From Saccharothrix longispora (GTDB lineage Bacteria; Actinomycetota; Actinomycetes; Mycobacteriales; Pseudonocardiaceae): a stretch of DNA of 64,000 nt. The notes beneath the pieces were generated by a model. It was not told the DNA's origin and searched no databases. It saw only the letters and a list, made by a program, of their open reading frames with translations. The stretch is from contig NZ_NSDM01000006.1 in the NCBI RefSeq assembly GCF_030852425.1, positions 1-64,000 of the forward strand, given 5' to 3'. Positions 1-9,468 of this stretch are shown here, one piece after another (the stretch's first letter is position 1; every line of letters starts with the position of its first letter). A program made the position numbers and the translations under genes.

Positions 1-1
1 G

Positions 2-301
2 CCGACGACCACCACCACGACCACCACGACGTCGGGCGTCACCACGACGACCACCGGTGGGGCGACGACCACCACGTCGCCGACCACCACCACCGACCCG
101 ACGACCACCACCACGTCGCCGACCAGCAGCACCACGACCACGACGACCGAGCCGGTCGCACCCCCGCCCGCGCCGGGCGGCGGCGGCAAGCTCGCCTACA
201 CCGGCACGTCGGTCCGCGGACCCCTGGTCCTCGGCGGCGGCCTGCTCGCCCTGGGCGCGGGCGCCCTGCTCCACCTGCGCCACACGCGCCGCCGCACCTG
301 A
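2..301 (+). CDS. C-terminal part of a Thr/Pro-rich surface protein with LAXTG sorting signal (partial)
   Basis: Only the 3' end is in the window; the reading frame is open from base 2 to the TGA at 299-301 (99 residues). The first two thirds are a low-complexity Thr/Ser/Pro stalk, typical of a wall-spanning and possibly glycosylated linker. Next come a Pro/Gly hinge, the pentapeptide LAYTG, a hydrophobic stretch of about 20 residues rich in Leu/Gly/Ala, and a basic tail ending HTRRRT. This is the three-part cell-wall sorting signal. LAXTG rather than LPXTG is the substrate of class E sortases of high-GC actinobacteria, so the protein is probably linked covalently to peptidoglycan. The N-terminal functional domain lies upstream and cannot be identified. 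Confidence 0.8.
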   Translation, partial: PTTTTTTTTTSGVTTTTTGGATTTTSPTTTTDPTTTTTSPTSSTTTTTTEPVAPPPAPGGGGKLAYTGTSVRGPLVLGGGLLALGAGALLHLRHTRRRT

Positions 302-307
302 TCCGGA

Positions 308-347
308 CGCGCGGAGGGGCCGGTCCGCGGACCGGCCCCTCCGCGCG
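308..347. terminator. Perfect 40-bp palindrome, bidirectional terminator
   Basis: Bases 308-347 form an uninterrupted perfect palindrome, each base pairing with its mirror about 327/328. It lies between the stops of the convergent surface protein (301) and lipoprotein (354). No T-tract follows, as is usual for actinobacterial hairpin terminators. Confidence 0.8.
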
Positions 348-353
348 GGTCCG

Positions 354-1067
354 CTAACCGGACAGGGACGGCAACTCGCCGATCTGCTCCGGCGTGGGCG
401 GCGTGATGTCGACCGGCGCGCCCCAGTCGCGGTAGTCCGCCACGACGTTCACCGCGTTCCCACCCTCGACCGGCGTGCTCACCTCGGTCCTCACCGGCAG
501 GTCGTGGTCGTCCACCCACAGCGTGAGCACCGAGGCGCGGCCGTCGACGGTCACGTGGGCGGTGTACCGGACGGTCTTCCTGCCGGACACCTCCTCCTCC
601 GCCTTCGCCACGATCTCCGCGCCCTCCGGCAGCGCCTTGCGGATGTCGGCGGTGTCGCGGATGTGCACGGCCACGCCCGCCATCGCCTGCCCCAGCGCGT
701 TGTCCGGGTCGTCCGGGTCGAGCTTGAGCCACGGCTTGTCCGGCTGCGGCGCCCGGCCCTCCGGGATGCGCACGAAGATGCCCTCCGGCACCATCACGTA
801 CGCGACCTCCTCGGCGTCCGCGATGGAGATCCGGCAGGAGGCCGCGAAGTCGTCGGTGCGCAGCCCGCAACTGCCCCTGCCGTTGGTGGCGAGGTCCAGG
901 TCGACGGTGACCCAGCCCTTGGCCTCGGCGGCGACCTTGCTGGCCTCGCCCAGCGCCTGCGGCGTGTCGAACGTCCTCATCGTGGGCGTCGGCTCACCGG
1001 TGCACGCGGAAAGCGCGGCGGTGGCCACGGCGGCGCAACCCACCAGGGCGACACGGTTCTTGCGCAT
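354..1067 (-). CDS. Secreted lipoprotein of unknown role
   Basis: The product is 237 aa. The N-terminus has a basic start (MRKNR), a hydrophobic core and the lipobox LSAC at about residues 19-22, so it is predicted to be a diacylglyceryl-modified lipoprotein on the outer membrane face. The start is an ATG preceded by a GAGGAG ribosome site. The mature part is a mixed alpha/beta sequence with two further Cys (SCGLRTDD and ASCRIS), which could form a disulfide outside the cell. Size and layout recall actinobacterial LppX/LprG-type lipoproteins, but I see no motif that proves this. It is transcribed away from the GAF-ANTAR gene and converges on the surface-protein gene, with a strong terminator between them. 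Confidence 0.8.
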   Translation of the reverse strand: MRKNRVALVGCAAVATAALSACTGEPTPTMRTFDTPQALGEASKVAAEAKGWVTVDLDLATNGRGSCGLRTDDFAASCRISIADAEEVAYVMVPEGIFVRIPEGRAPQPDKPWLKLDPDDPDNALGQAMAGVAVHIRDTADIRKALPEGAEIVAKAEEEVSGRKTVRYTAHVTVDGRASVLTLWVDDHDLPVRTEVSTPVEGGNAVNVVADYRDWGAPVDITPPTPEQIGELPSLSG

Positions 1068-1187
1068 GCTCCTCCTCGGGCCGGCAATGGGCGAAAACGC
1101 CTTTCCGCAGACACTGTAACCAGCACGAGAAGATCATGAAACGCCCGATTCACGGCTGTTGTCGAAAACCGAAAAGCGCATTGTCCT

Positions 1188-1207
1188 TTTGTCAGCCGCG
1201 TGACAAA
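1188..1207. terminator. Short hairpin just after the GAF-ANTAR stop
   Basis: TTTGTCA and TGACAAA form perfect 7-bp arms around a 6-base loop, directly next to the GAF-ANTAR stop on the minus strand. It could end that transcript or, being 120 bp upstream of the lipoprotein start on the same strand, act as an operator for it. Confidence 0.45.
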
Positions 1208-1927
1208 TCAGGGGCGGCGCACGGACGCCAGCAGGTTGCGGGCGACGTCGCGCAGCTTGGTGTTGTGCCGCTGCGACTCGGCGACGAGCCGGGCGAACGC
1301 CTCGCTGTCGCCGATGCCGTGCGCGGCCATGAGCACGCCCTTGGCCTGGTCGATCTCGGCGCGCGACCCCAGCGCCGTCTGGAGGTGCCGGATGAGCGCG
1401 CGCGACCGGTCGTAGCGGCGGAAGCCGGTGATGGTGGTGGACGCGGCGGTGGTGAACAACCGGAGCAGGGCCTCGTCGAACGGGTCGAAGGCGCTCTCCC
1501 TCGAACTGTAGAGGTTGAGCGAGCCGATCACGTCGTCGTCGATGACGAGCGGTGCGGACAGGTAGGCGCACACGTCGGCACGCTCCGCGGCTCGGGCGAA
1601 CTCCGGCCACCTCCGCCGACCGTCCTCGCGGGTGGCCCGCACGGGTCTGCGGGTGCGCGCGGCCTCCAGGCACGGCCCGTTGCCCGCCGCGTACTGGTCG
1701 GTGTCGATCGCGACGACCCTCTCGTCGGTCGCCGCGGCCGTGGACGCGCCCTCGGGGGTCACCACGGTCACCGAGACGTCCTCCGCGTCCGGGATGACGC
1801 GGGACACCGACTCGGCCAACTGCCGGAGCGCGTCCTCCATCGACTGGTCGTCGGCCAGCACACCGGCCAACTCCTCCAGCGCCTCGGTCGCCTCGTCCAG
1901 TTGGCCGGCCGGGACGTGCTCCTGCAT
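1208..1927 (-). CDS. GAF-ANTAR domain regulator
   Basis: The 239-aa protein has a GAF sensor domain at roughly residues 20-160 (it contains YAAGNGPCLEA and YLSAPLVIDDDVIGSLNLYS) and a C-terminal ANTAR domain at about 170-230 (LQTALGSRAEIDQAKGVLMA). ANTAR domains bind dual-hexaloop RNA hairpins and cause transcription antitermination; GAF domains bind small ligands. This pair is common in actinobacteria as a soluble one-protein sensor. The start taken is the ATG giving MQEH; a GTG two codons upstream is an alternative. It is divergent from the response-regulator gene, with about 60 bp between them. No ANTAR target hairpin was recognised nearby. Confidence 0.88.
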   Translation of the reverse strand: MQEHVPAGQLDEATEALEELAGVLADDQSMEDALRQLAESVSRVIPDAEDVSVTVVTPEGASTAAATDERVVAIDTDQYAAGNGPCLEAARTRRPVRATREDGRRRWPEFARAAERADVCAYLSAPLVIDDDVIGSLNLYSSRESAFDPFDEALLRLFTTAASTTITGFRRYDRSRALIRHLQTALGSRAEIDQAKGVLMAAHGIGDSEAFARLVAESQRHNTKLRDVARNLLASVRRP

Positions 1928-1989
1928 GCTCACGTCCCATTTTTTACACCCGGCGGACCATAATCGCCGCAACCGAAGGAGGTGACGCG

Positions 1990-2649
1990 GTGCGCGTGCT
2001 GCTCGTCGAGGACGACGACGGGGTCGCCGGGGCGCTCGTGGCGGCCTTGGTGGACAACGGGCACCGCCCCAGCCGGGTGGCGCGGGGCGCGGACGCCCTG
2101 CTCGCCCACCGGGGTTTCGACCTGCTGCTGCTCGACCTCGGCCTGCCCGACGTGGACGGCCTGGAGGTGCTGCGCAAGGTGCGCCGGATCTCACCGGTGC
2201 CCGTGCTGGTGCTCACCGCGCGCGGCGACGAGCGGTCGATCGTGCGCGGCCTGCGCCTGGGCGCGGACGACTACCTGGTCAAGCCGGTGCGCCTGGGCGA
2301 GCTGCTGGCCCGGATGGACGCGGTGGCGCGGCGCAGCGCGGCGCGCACCGGTCCCGGGGACCGCGCGGTGCGGGTGGGCGACGTGGAGGTGGACCTGGAG
2401 GCCAGGCGGGTGGTGGTCGGCGGCGTCGAGGTCGCGCTGACCACGAAGGAGTTCGACGTGCTGGCCGCACTGGCCGGGCGGGCGGGCACGGCGGTGAGCC
2501 GCCAGCAGGTCATGGACGAGGTGTGGGGTGACGCGTACCTGGCCGTGTCGCGGTCGCTGGACGTGCACGTGGCGGGCTTGCGGGCGAAGCTGGCCCGCCC
2601 CGGCCTGCTGACCACGATCCGCGGCTTCGGCTACCGGTTGGGCGAGTAG
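1990..2649 (+). CDS. OmpR/PhoB-family response regulator
   Basis: The 219-aa protein has an N-terminal receiver domain (acidic pocket VEDDD, predicted phospho-acceptor Asp49 in LLLLDLGLPDVDG, conserved Lys98 in VKPVR) and a C-terminal winged helix (LTTKEFDVLAALAG to TIRGFGYRLGE). It starts at a GTG with a GGAGG ribosome site about 6 bases upstream. Its TAG is immediately followed by the GTG of the histidine kinase gene, so the two are translationally coupled and form a cognate pair. A possible -10 element CATAAT lies at 1959-1964 in the divergent spacer with the GAF-ANTAR gene. It probably controls its own operon and genes for the ligand sensed by the third gene, a TAXI binding protein. Confidence 0.95.
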   Translation: MRVLLVEDDDGVAGALVAALVDNGHRPSRVARGADALLAHRGFDLLLLDLGLPDVDGLEVLRKVRRISPVPVLVLTARGDERSIVRGLRLGADDYLVKPVRLGELLARMDAVARRSAARTGPGDRAVRVGDVEVDLEARRVVVGGVEVALTTKEFDVLAALAGRAGTAVSRQQVMDEVWGDAYLAVSRSLDVHVAGLRAKLARPGLLTTIRGFGYRLGE

Positions 2650-4017
2650 GTGCGCCGCCGCCTGCTGCTGGTGCTGCTGCTGTTCTCGGCCGCCGCCGTA
2701 GCCGGGTTCGCGGTGCCCCTGCTGACCACCACGTCCGCCGAGCGCACGCAGCGGTTCGTGCTCAGCCGCACCGCCGACCTGGACCGGTTCGCCGTGCTCG
2801 CCCAGCACGCGGCGACGACCGGCGACGACGCGGCGCTGGAGGACGAGGTGCGGGCGTACGTCGCGCTGTACGGCGAGCCCGTGGTGGTGGTCGACGCGGG
2901 GCGCCGACCGGTCGCGCAAGCCGGGACGTCGGCCGGGGACCCGCTGTTCGCGCAGGCCCTGGACGCGGCGCTGCGCAACCAGCCCGCGCCGTCCGTGCCG
3001 ACGCTGACGCCCTGGTCGTCCGGGCACGTGGTGTTCGCGCGCCCCGTCGGCACCGGCACGAGGGTGGCGGGCGCGGTCGTGCTGCGGGCGTCCGTGGACC
3101 GCGCGGCGGCGGACGTGACGACGCGGTGGCTGTGGGTGCTCGGCGGCGCGCTGGCCGCGGCGGTCGTGTCGGTCCTGCTGGTGCAGGTGGTGGCGCGGTG
3201 GCTGCTCAAGCCGATGGCGGAGTTGGCGGTCGGGGTGCGCGCGGTGGCCGCGGGCGAGCGGCGGGCGCACGTGCCGGGCAGCAGCGGGCCGCCGGAGGTG
3301 CGGGAGCTGTCGGAGTCGTTCAACCGGATGTCCGACGCGGTCACCGAGGCCGCCGACCAGCAGCGCAGGCTCGTCGCGGACGCCTCGCACCAACTGCGCA
3401 ACCCGATGGCGGCGCTGCGGCTGCGGATGGACGCGCTGGGCGGCCAGGTGCGGCCGGGCGGCGTGGACGCCTACACCGCGAGCGTCACCGAGATCGAGCG
3501 GCTGGAGTCGCTGCTGGGCGGCCTGCTCGCGCTGGCCGCGGCGGAGAGCACGGCGACGGAGGTGGCGGCGGGCGGGCGCGAGCCGGAACTGGCCGACGTG
3601 GGCGCGGTGGCGGTGGACCGGGCCGGGTTCTGGCAGGTGCCGGTGCCCTCGACACCCGCGCTGCCGGTGCTGGTGCGCTGCCCGGAGTCCGACCTGGCGC
3701 AGGTGCTGGACGTGCTGCTGGACAACGCGGTGAAGTACGGGGGCGGGGTACGGGTGTCGCTGGGCGCGGACCGCGCCGCCGGGACGGGGTGGGTCGAGGT
3801 GCGCGACGACGGGCCGGGGATGACGCCGGAGGAGCTGGTGCTGGCCACCGGGCGGTTCTGGCGCGGCCCGTCCGACCAGCCCGGCACGGGGTTGGGCCTG
3901 GCGATCGCCGACCAGCTGGTGCGGGCCCGGGGCGGTGTGCTGGCGCTGTCGTCGGGCGACGGCGGCGCGACCGGCCTCACCGCCCGGGTGACCCTGCCGC
4001 TGGAGCCGGCGCTGTGA
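2650..4017 (+). CDS. Membrane sensor histidine kinase
   Basis: The 455-aa protein has TM1 at residues 5-25, an extracytoplasmic sensor loop of about 130 residues, TM2 at about 157-180, a HAMP linker, and a HisKA domain with the phosphorylated His247 in DASHQLRNPMAAL. The catalytic domain has the N-box LLDNAVKYG (Asn359), G1 box DDGPGM and G2 box GTGLGLAI. It begins with GTG directly after the response-regulator stop and overlaps the next gene by GTGA, so response regulator, kinase and TAXI protein are made from one transcript. The architecture resembles TctE/QseC-type kinases that sense carboxylates or divalent ions. The periplasmic binding protein encoded next to it is a plausible ligand-presenting partner. 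Confidence 0.94.
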   Translation: MRRRLLLVLLLFSAAAVAGFAVPLLTTTSAERTQRFVLSRTADLDRFAVLAQHAATTGDDAALEDEVRAYVALYGEPVVVVDAGRRPVAQAGTSAGDPLFAQALDAALRNQPAPSVPTLTPWSSGHVVFARPVGTGTRVAGAVVLRASVDRAAADVTTRWLWVLGGALAAAVVSVLLVQVVARWLLKPMAELAVGVRAVAAGERRAHVPGSSGPPEVRELSESFNRMSDAVTEAADQQRRLVADASHQLRNPMAALRLRMDALGGQVRPGGVDAYTASVTEIERLESLLGGLLALAAAESTATEVAAGGREPELADVGAVAVDRAGFWQVPVPSTPALPVLVRCPESDLAQVLDVLLDNAVKYGGGVRVSLGADRAAGTGWVEVRDDGPGMTPEELVLATGRFWRGPSDQPGTGLGLAIADQLVRARGGVLALSSGDGGATGLTARVTLPLEPAL

Positions 4018-4922
4018 CGGCCGGGGTGGGCCGGCGGGCGTTCCTGCTGGGTCTGCTCGCGGCCGGCGGCGCGGCCGGGTGCACGGGGGGCGCGCCGTCC
4101 CCGGAGGTGGTGATCGCCGGCGGCGAGCGCGGCGGCATGTACTTCGACTTCGCCACGCTGCTCGTCGCCCAGCTGACCGGGGTGCGCGGCCGGGTGCTGG
4201 AGACCGAGGGCAGCCTGGCGAACCTGGACCTGCTCGCGGACGGCCGGGCGCGGGTGGCGCTGACCCTGGCCGACGCCGCCCACGTCGCCGACCCGGCCCT
4301 GGAGCTGCGCGCGCTCGGCCGCGTCTACGAGAACTACCTCCAGCTGGTGGTGCGGGAGGACGACCCGGCGCGGGTCGCCGCGGACCTCGCCGGGCGGACC
4401 GTGTCACTGGGCGCGGCGGGCTCCGGCGCGTCGCTGACGGGCTGGCGGATGCTCGACGCCCTGGGCCTGCGCGGGTCGGTGCGGGTGGTGCACCACAGGT
4501 TGGGCGACGCGGCGGAGGCGCTGGCCGACGGGCGGATCGACGCGGTGCTGTGGTCGGGCGGCGTGCCCACGCCCCGGCTCCGGGACCTGTCCCGCATCCG
4601 GCTGCTGCCGCTGGCCGAACTGGTGCCGGGCCTGCGGGAGGCGCACGGCTCGGTGTACGACCAGGTGCCGGTCCCGGTGGGCGTGTACGGCGCGGCGCGC
4701 GAGGTGCCCACGATCGGGGTGGCGAACCTGTTGGTGTGCCGGGCGCCGCTGGACGACGTGGTGGCCGCCGCGATCACCCGCACCCTCGTCTCGCGCGCCG
4801 CCGCCCTGGTGCCGGAGCAGACGCTGGGCACCCAGTTCCTCGACGCGCGCAGCCTCATCGGCACGGTCGGCGTGCCCCTGCACCCCGGCGCGGCGGCCGT
4901 CTACCGGGACCTGCACGGCTGA
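4014..4922 (+). CDS. TAXI-family solute-binding lipoprotein linked to a two-component system
   Basis: The 302-aa protein starts at GTG 4014, overlapping the kinase stop. The N-terminus carries a twin-Arg-like GRRAFLLGLL followed by a lipobox AAGC, so it is predicted to be an exported lipoprotein, perhaps through Tat. The mature part has the TAXI pattern: VVIAGGERGGMYFDFATLL near the N-terminus, ETEGSLANLDLLADGRARVAL-like repeats, LAGRTVSLGAAGSGAS, and a late AREVPTIGVANLLVCR. TAXI proteins are usually the receptors of TRAP transporters for dicarboxylates or amino acids. No TRAP membrane subunit is encoded near it; its partners here are a kinase and response regulator. It is therefore more likely a sensing subunit than a transporter part, which is an inference from context. 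Confidence 0.85.
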   Translation: MTAGVGRRAFLLGLLAAGGAAGCTGGAPSPEVVIAGGERGGMYFDFATLLVAQLTGVRGRVLETEGSLANLDLLADGRARVALTLADAAHVADPALELRALGRVYENYLQLVVREDDPARVAADLAGRTVSLGAAGSGASLTGWRMLDALGLRGSVRVVHHRLGDAAEALADGRIDAVLWSGGVPTPRLRDLSRIRLLPLAELVPGLREAHGSVYDQVPVPVGVYGAAREVPTIGVANLLVCRAPLDDVVAAAITRTLVSRAAALVPEQTLGTQFLDARSLIGTVGVPLHPGAAAVYRDLHG

Positions 4923-4926
4923 CGCG

Positions 4927-4960
4927 GCGCGGGGGCGTGCCGGGCGGCACGCCCCCGCGC
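4927..4960. terminator. 15-bp perfect-stem bidirectional terminator
   Basis: Arms 4927-4941 and 4946-4960 are perfectly complementary with a GGGC loop. It separates the convergent TAXI operon (stop 4922) and the MoxR operon (stop 4963). Confidence 0.85.
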
Positions 4961-4962
4961 GG

Positions 4963-5927
<965 letters not shown>

Positions 5928-5928
<1 letters not shown>

Positions 5929-6884
5929 CAGGCCACCCCTCCCGACCAGCGCCGCTTGCGGGCGACCACGAAGCGCACGGTGTCGGCGATCCAGTCGGAG
6001 TCGGTGCGCAGCACGAGGTGGCCCGCGCCCGCCTGGCGCAGGGCGGCGGCGACCCCGGCGCGGTGCTCGGCCGCCGCGGCGGCGAACTCGCGGCGCAGCA
6101 GCGGCGAGGCGACGACCTCGCGCTGGCGGCCCGACTCGGGGTCGGCCAGCACGACCGTGCCCACCTCGGGCAGGTCGACGTCGCGGGGGTCGACGACCTC
6201 GATGGCGACCAGGTCGTGCCGGGCGGACAGCGCCTTGAGGGGACGCTGCCACTCGTGGCCGCCGAGGAAGTCGGAGATCACCACGACCAGGCCGCGGCGG
6301 CGGGGCGGGCGGCGCAGCTGCTCGACCACCTCGGCCAGCGAGCCGCGGGTGCCCTCGGGGGCGCGCGGGGTCTCGGCGACCTTGCGGATGAGGCCGCGCG
6401 AGTGCGCGAGGCCGCCGCGGGCGGGCACCCGGACCAGCTGTTCGCCGGTGGACACCAGCGCGCCGATCCGGTTGCCGCCGCCGCGCGTGAGGTGCGCCAC
6501 GGCGGCGGTGGCGGCGACCACCAGGTCGCGCTTCTCGCACACCGCCGTGCCGAAGTCGAGGCTGGGCGAGAGGTCGATCGCGAGCCACGTCTCCAGCTCG
6601 CGGTCGGCCACGGTCTCCCGGATGTGCGGCACGGTGGTGCGGGCGGTGACCGCCCAGTCCATCCGCCGCACGTCGTCTCCGGGCTGGTAGGGCCGCGCCT
6701 CGCCGGGCTCGGAGCCCGGTCCGGGGACCAGGCCCAGGTGGTTGCCCTGGAGCAGGCCGTCGAGCCTGCGGCGGACCTCCAGTTCGAGCGTGCGCAGCGC
6801 CGCCTCCATGCGGCCGCCGTGCAGGACCGGCGGCGCCCAGCTCGGGCGGTCGCCGGCGGTGTCGTCGCCGGTGGTCTCGGTCAC
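5928..6884 (-). CDS. DUF58 domain protein
   Basis: The 318-aa soluble protein carries the DUF58 core: the signature GEARPYQPGDDVRRMDW followed by TARTTVPHIRETVADRELE, then a VWA-like fold with DLSPSLDFG (a DxSxS metal site) near residue 110. It starts at GTG 6884, overlapping the MoxR stop as GTGA, and ends overlapping the VWA gene. DUF58 proteins occur almost always beside MoxR AAA ATPases and are thought to be the adaptor or client-binding part of the complex. Function is inferred from family and operon only. An upstream in-frame extension to 7151 exists but runs inside moxR and is not needed. Confidence 0.92.
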
Positions 6885-7912
6885 GGCCTGCCCGCGGGCT
6901 GCGGCGCCGACGGGCGGGCGGAGACCTGCGGCAGCGGCACGGTCTGGAGCACGCGCGTGATGATGTGGTCCAGCGGCACGCCGTCGGCCAGCGCGTCGTA
7001 GGACAGCACGAGGCGGTGGCGCAGCACGTCGGGCACGACGTCCACGACGTCCTGCGGCAGCACGTAGTCGCGGCCGCGCACCAGCGCGAGGGCGCGGGCG
7101 GCGGCGATGATGCCGAGGCTGGCGCGCGGCGAGGCGCCGTAGGCGACCCACCCGGCCACGTCGGTGAGCTGGTGCTCCTTGGGCGCGCGGGTGGCGATGA
7201 CGAGCCGCACGACGTAGTCGACCAGCGCGTGGTGCACGAACACGCGGGAGGCCACGCCCTGGAGTCGGACCAGCTCGTCCGGGCCGAGGACCTGGGCGGG
7301 CACCGGCGGCTCGACGCCCATCCGGTAGACGATCTCCCGCTCCTCCTCGGCCGTCGGGTACTCGACCTGGATCTTGAAAAGGAACCGGTCGCGCTGGGCC
7401 TCGGGCAGCGGGTAGACGCCCTCGTTCTCGATCGGGTTCTGGGTGGCCAGCACGAGGAACGGGGTGGGCATCGGGAACGTCTTGCCGCCGATGGACACGT
7501 GCCGCTCGGCCATGACCTCCAGCATCGCGGACTGCACCTTGGCCGGCGCGCGGTTGATCTCGTCGGCGAGCACGAAGTTCGCCACGACCGGACCCAGTTC
7601 GACGTCGAAGGTCTCGCTGCCCTGGCGGTAGATGCGGGTGCCGAGGATGTCGGCGGGCACCAGGTCGGGGGTGAACTGGACGCGCGAGAACGAGCCGCCG
7701 ACGACGTTGGCGAAGGTCTCCACGGCCAGCGTCTTGGCCACGCCGGGCACGCCCTCCAGCAGCAGGTGGCCCTTGGCGAGCAGGCCGACGAGCATCCGCT
7801 CGACCAGCCGGTCCTGACCGACGATCACCCTCTTGACCTCGAACACGGTGCGTTCGAGCAACTGGGCGTCACGAGCCGGCGTGTGGGGCGCCTCGGCGGC
7901 GGGCTCGGACAA
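6881..7912 (-). CDS. MoxR-family AAA+ ATPase
   Basis: The 343-aa protein has Walker A GVPGVAKT, Walker B/DEINRAPAKVQ, sensor and arginine-finger regions and the lid domain typical of AAA_3/MoxR ATPases. It opens the moxR-DUF58-VWA operon. The start codon is a TTG at 7910-7912, chosen because a strong GGAGGA ribosome site lies just upstream (about 7917-7923) and the sequence is typical from there (MSEPAAEAP). MoxR proteins remodel or mature partner complexes using ATP; the partners here are probably the two downstream VWA-fold proteins. The promoter should lie in the roughly 70-bp gap before the MobA-like gene, which points the same way. Confidence 0.95.
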   Translation of the reverse strand: MSEPAAEAPHTPARDAQLLERTVFEVKRVIVGQDRLVERMLVGLLAKGHLLLEGVPGVAKTLAVETFANVVGGSFSRVQFTPDLVPADILGTRIYRQGSETFDVELGPVVANFVLADEINRAPAKVQSAMLEVMAERHVSIGGKTFPMPTPFLVLATQNPIENEGVYPLPEAQRDRFLFKIQVEYPTAEEEREIVYRMGVEPPVPAQVLGPDELVRLQGVASRVFVHHALVDYVVRLVIATRAPKEHQLTDVAGWVAYGASPRASLGIIAAARALALVRGRDYVLPQDVVDVVPDVLRHRLVLSYDALADGVPLDHIITRVLQTVPLPQVSARPSAPQPAGRP

Positions 7913-7984
7913 AGGTCCTCCTCGAACAGGGTTGTGCGACTGTTCCCAGTCTCCCCTGCCGGCGGTATGGACCTTGTAAAGGGT

Positions 7985-8524
7985 CTACAGGTCGGCGGGC
8001 GTGTCCACGTCGCGCGCCTCGCCGGGCAGCGCGGGGACGCGGACGGGGTCCAGCCGGTCGAGCGCGGAGCGCATCGAGGCGCCGTGCGGGTCGGTGGGCA
8101 GGGCCGCGCGCAGCAGGTCCGCGCGCCACGCGCCGGTGAGCCACTGCGCCCGACCGGCGCCGTCGACGAGGACCGCGCCGGCGCCGGCGTCCACGGCGGA
8201 CCTGAGCCGGTCCACTGTGGAGCGGGTGAGGCCGGGCTGGTCGACCGCGAGCACGACCACGACGTCCGAGGTGACGCGCGCCAGGCCCGCGGCGAGGCCG
8301 GCCAGCGGTCCGCCGCCGGGTGGTTCCTCGCGCGCCCACCGCACGCCCGAGAGGTCCAGGCCGGGGACGTCCCGGGGCGGTCCGACGACCACGGTCTCCG
8401 CGGCGCCCGCCACGGCGTCGAGCACGTGGCCGAGCAGCGGGCGGCCGTCGACCACGACCGACGCCTTGTCGACGCCGCCGAGCCTGCTGCCCCGCCCACC
8501 CGCGAGCACCACCGCCGACCACAC
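7985..8524 (-). CDS. MobA-like molybdenum cofactor guanylyltransferase / NTP transferase
   Basis: The roughly 179-aa protein begins with the nucleotide-binding signature VVLAGGRGSRLGGVDKA, the G-loop of MobA/IspD-type nucleotidyltransferases, and has AVDQPG as the metal-binding Asp region. MobA attaches GMP to molybdopterin to form the bis-MGD cofactor. The length is slightly short for MobA (about 195) but normal for actinobacterial MobA homologues. The GTG at 8522-8524 is taken as start; GTG 8531-8533 (three codons more) is possible. It lies 17 bp after the MHYT gene stop on the same strand. No molybdoenzyme is nearby, so the exact substrate is not proven. Confidence 0.82.
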   Translation of the reverse strand: MWSAVVLAGGRGSRLGGVDKASVVVDGRPLLGHVLDAVAGAAETVVVGPPRDVPGLDLSGVRWAREEPPGGGPLAGLAAGLARVTSDVVVVLAVDQPGLTRSTVDRLRSAVDAGAGAVLVDGAGRAQWLTGAWRADLLRAALPTDPHGASMRSALDRLDPVRVPALPGEARDVDTPADL

Positions 8525-8541
8525 GGGCCCCACGGTACCGG

Positions 8542-9288
8542 TCAGGCGGGCTCGCCCACGGCCTCCTCGGAGGAGGTGAACAGCATCCACAGCAGCGCGG
8601 CCACGATCAGGCCGCTGATCACGAACACCGGGAACACCAGGTCGAACACGGTGGTGCCCTGCGGCGCGGGCAGGGCCGGGTCGCTGGTGACGCTCACCGC
8701 GGCCATGCCGGTGTAGTGCATGCCGGTGACCGCGACGCCCATGATCAGGCCGGCCGCGGCGGTGGCCTGCGTGGTCTTGACGACGAGGGTGAACCAGAAC
8801 GCGGCGGTCGCCGCGACGACGGCGATCGCGCAGGAGGCGGCGACCAGCGCCGGGTCGTAGCCGATCTCGCCCTTGAAGCGGATGGCCGACATGCCGAGGT
8901 AGTGCATGCCCGCCACGCCGAGGCCGGCCAGGGCACCCGCGAGGAGCAGCCGCATCCGGGTGAAGCGGACCAGCGTGACCAGTGACAGCCCGAGGCCGAC
9001 CACGGCGACGGCCACGACGGCGGACAGCGCGGTCAGCGGTGCGGAGTACTTGACGGTGGCGCCGGGCACGTCGAAGCCGAGCATCGCGATGAAGTGCATG
9101 AGCCAGATGCCGATGCCGCCGATGGCGAGGGCGCCGAACACCGTCCAGCGGACCTTGGCCGACCGCTGGGTCTCGGCGCGGGCGCGGGCCATGCAGGCCA
9201 GGCCGATCAGGGAGCCGATGACGGCGACGACGTAGGCGATGACGAGCGTGGAGACGTCACCGGAGGAGTGCATGAGTTCGTGGTTCAC
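8542..9288 (-). CDS. MHYT-domain seven-helix membrane sensor
   Basis: The 248-aa integral membrane protein has the MHYT signature three times: MHFIAMLGF, MHYLGMSA and MHYTGMAA, in consecutive transmembrane hairpins. About seven hydrophobic helices are visible. The conserved Met, His and Tyr residues are proposed to bind copper and sense oxygen, CO or NO. Unlike many MHYT proteins there is no attached GGDEF/EAL or kinase domain, so it would have to signal through a partner. The GTG start gives MNHELMHSS. Its promoter should lie in the AT-richer upstream region 9289-9468. Confidence 0.92.
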   Translation of the reverse strand: MNHELMHSSGDVSTLVIAYVVAVIGSLIGLACMARARAETQRSAKVRWTVFGALAIGGIGIWLMHFIAMLGFDVPGATVKYSAPLTALSAVVAVAVVGLGLSLVTLVRFTRMRLLLAGALAGLGVAGMHYLGMSAIRFKGEIGYDPALVAASCAIAVVAATAAFWFTLVVKTTQATAAAGLIMGVAVTGMHYTGMAAVSVTSDPALPAPQGTTVFDLVFPVFVISGLIVAALLWMLFTSSEEAVGEPA

Positions 9289-9468
9289 GGGAGCGGCACC
9301 GATCCAAGGTCGAGGTACCCCTTACTAACCCGCTGTCACCGCATTCTCCATAGCCTGCCGATCGAGTTCACCGATTCGACACTATTTCACCTCTGTTTTC
9401 TACTGTGAGTAGTATTTTCTGTGACATTTGGCCTAACGAGACCTCATGCAGGTGACCCACTTACTCCG
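9289..9468. other. AT-richer intergenic region upstream of the MHYT gene
   Basis: This stretch is clearly lower in GC than its surroundings, especially around 9380-9430 (several T-runs and TGTGAGTAGTATTTTCTGTGA). It has no codon bias in any frame. It probably carries the MHYT promoter on the minus strand. GTGAGTAGTATTTTCTGTGA contains TGTGA twice, 15 bp apart, which may be a regulator site. Confidence 0.4.

Noticed and set aside
1..150. Repeated ACC/ACG triplets at the window start as a CRISPR or satellite
   Set aside because: They are in-frame Thr codons of a surface-protein stalk; no spacer/repeat regularity.
2191..4407. 738-aa minus-strand open frame over the two-component operon
   Set aside because: It is a shadow frame common in high-GC DNA: low-complexity Arg/Pro/His-rich product, no domains, while the plus strand encodes clear regulator, kinase and TAXI proteins.
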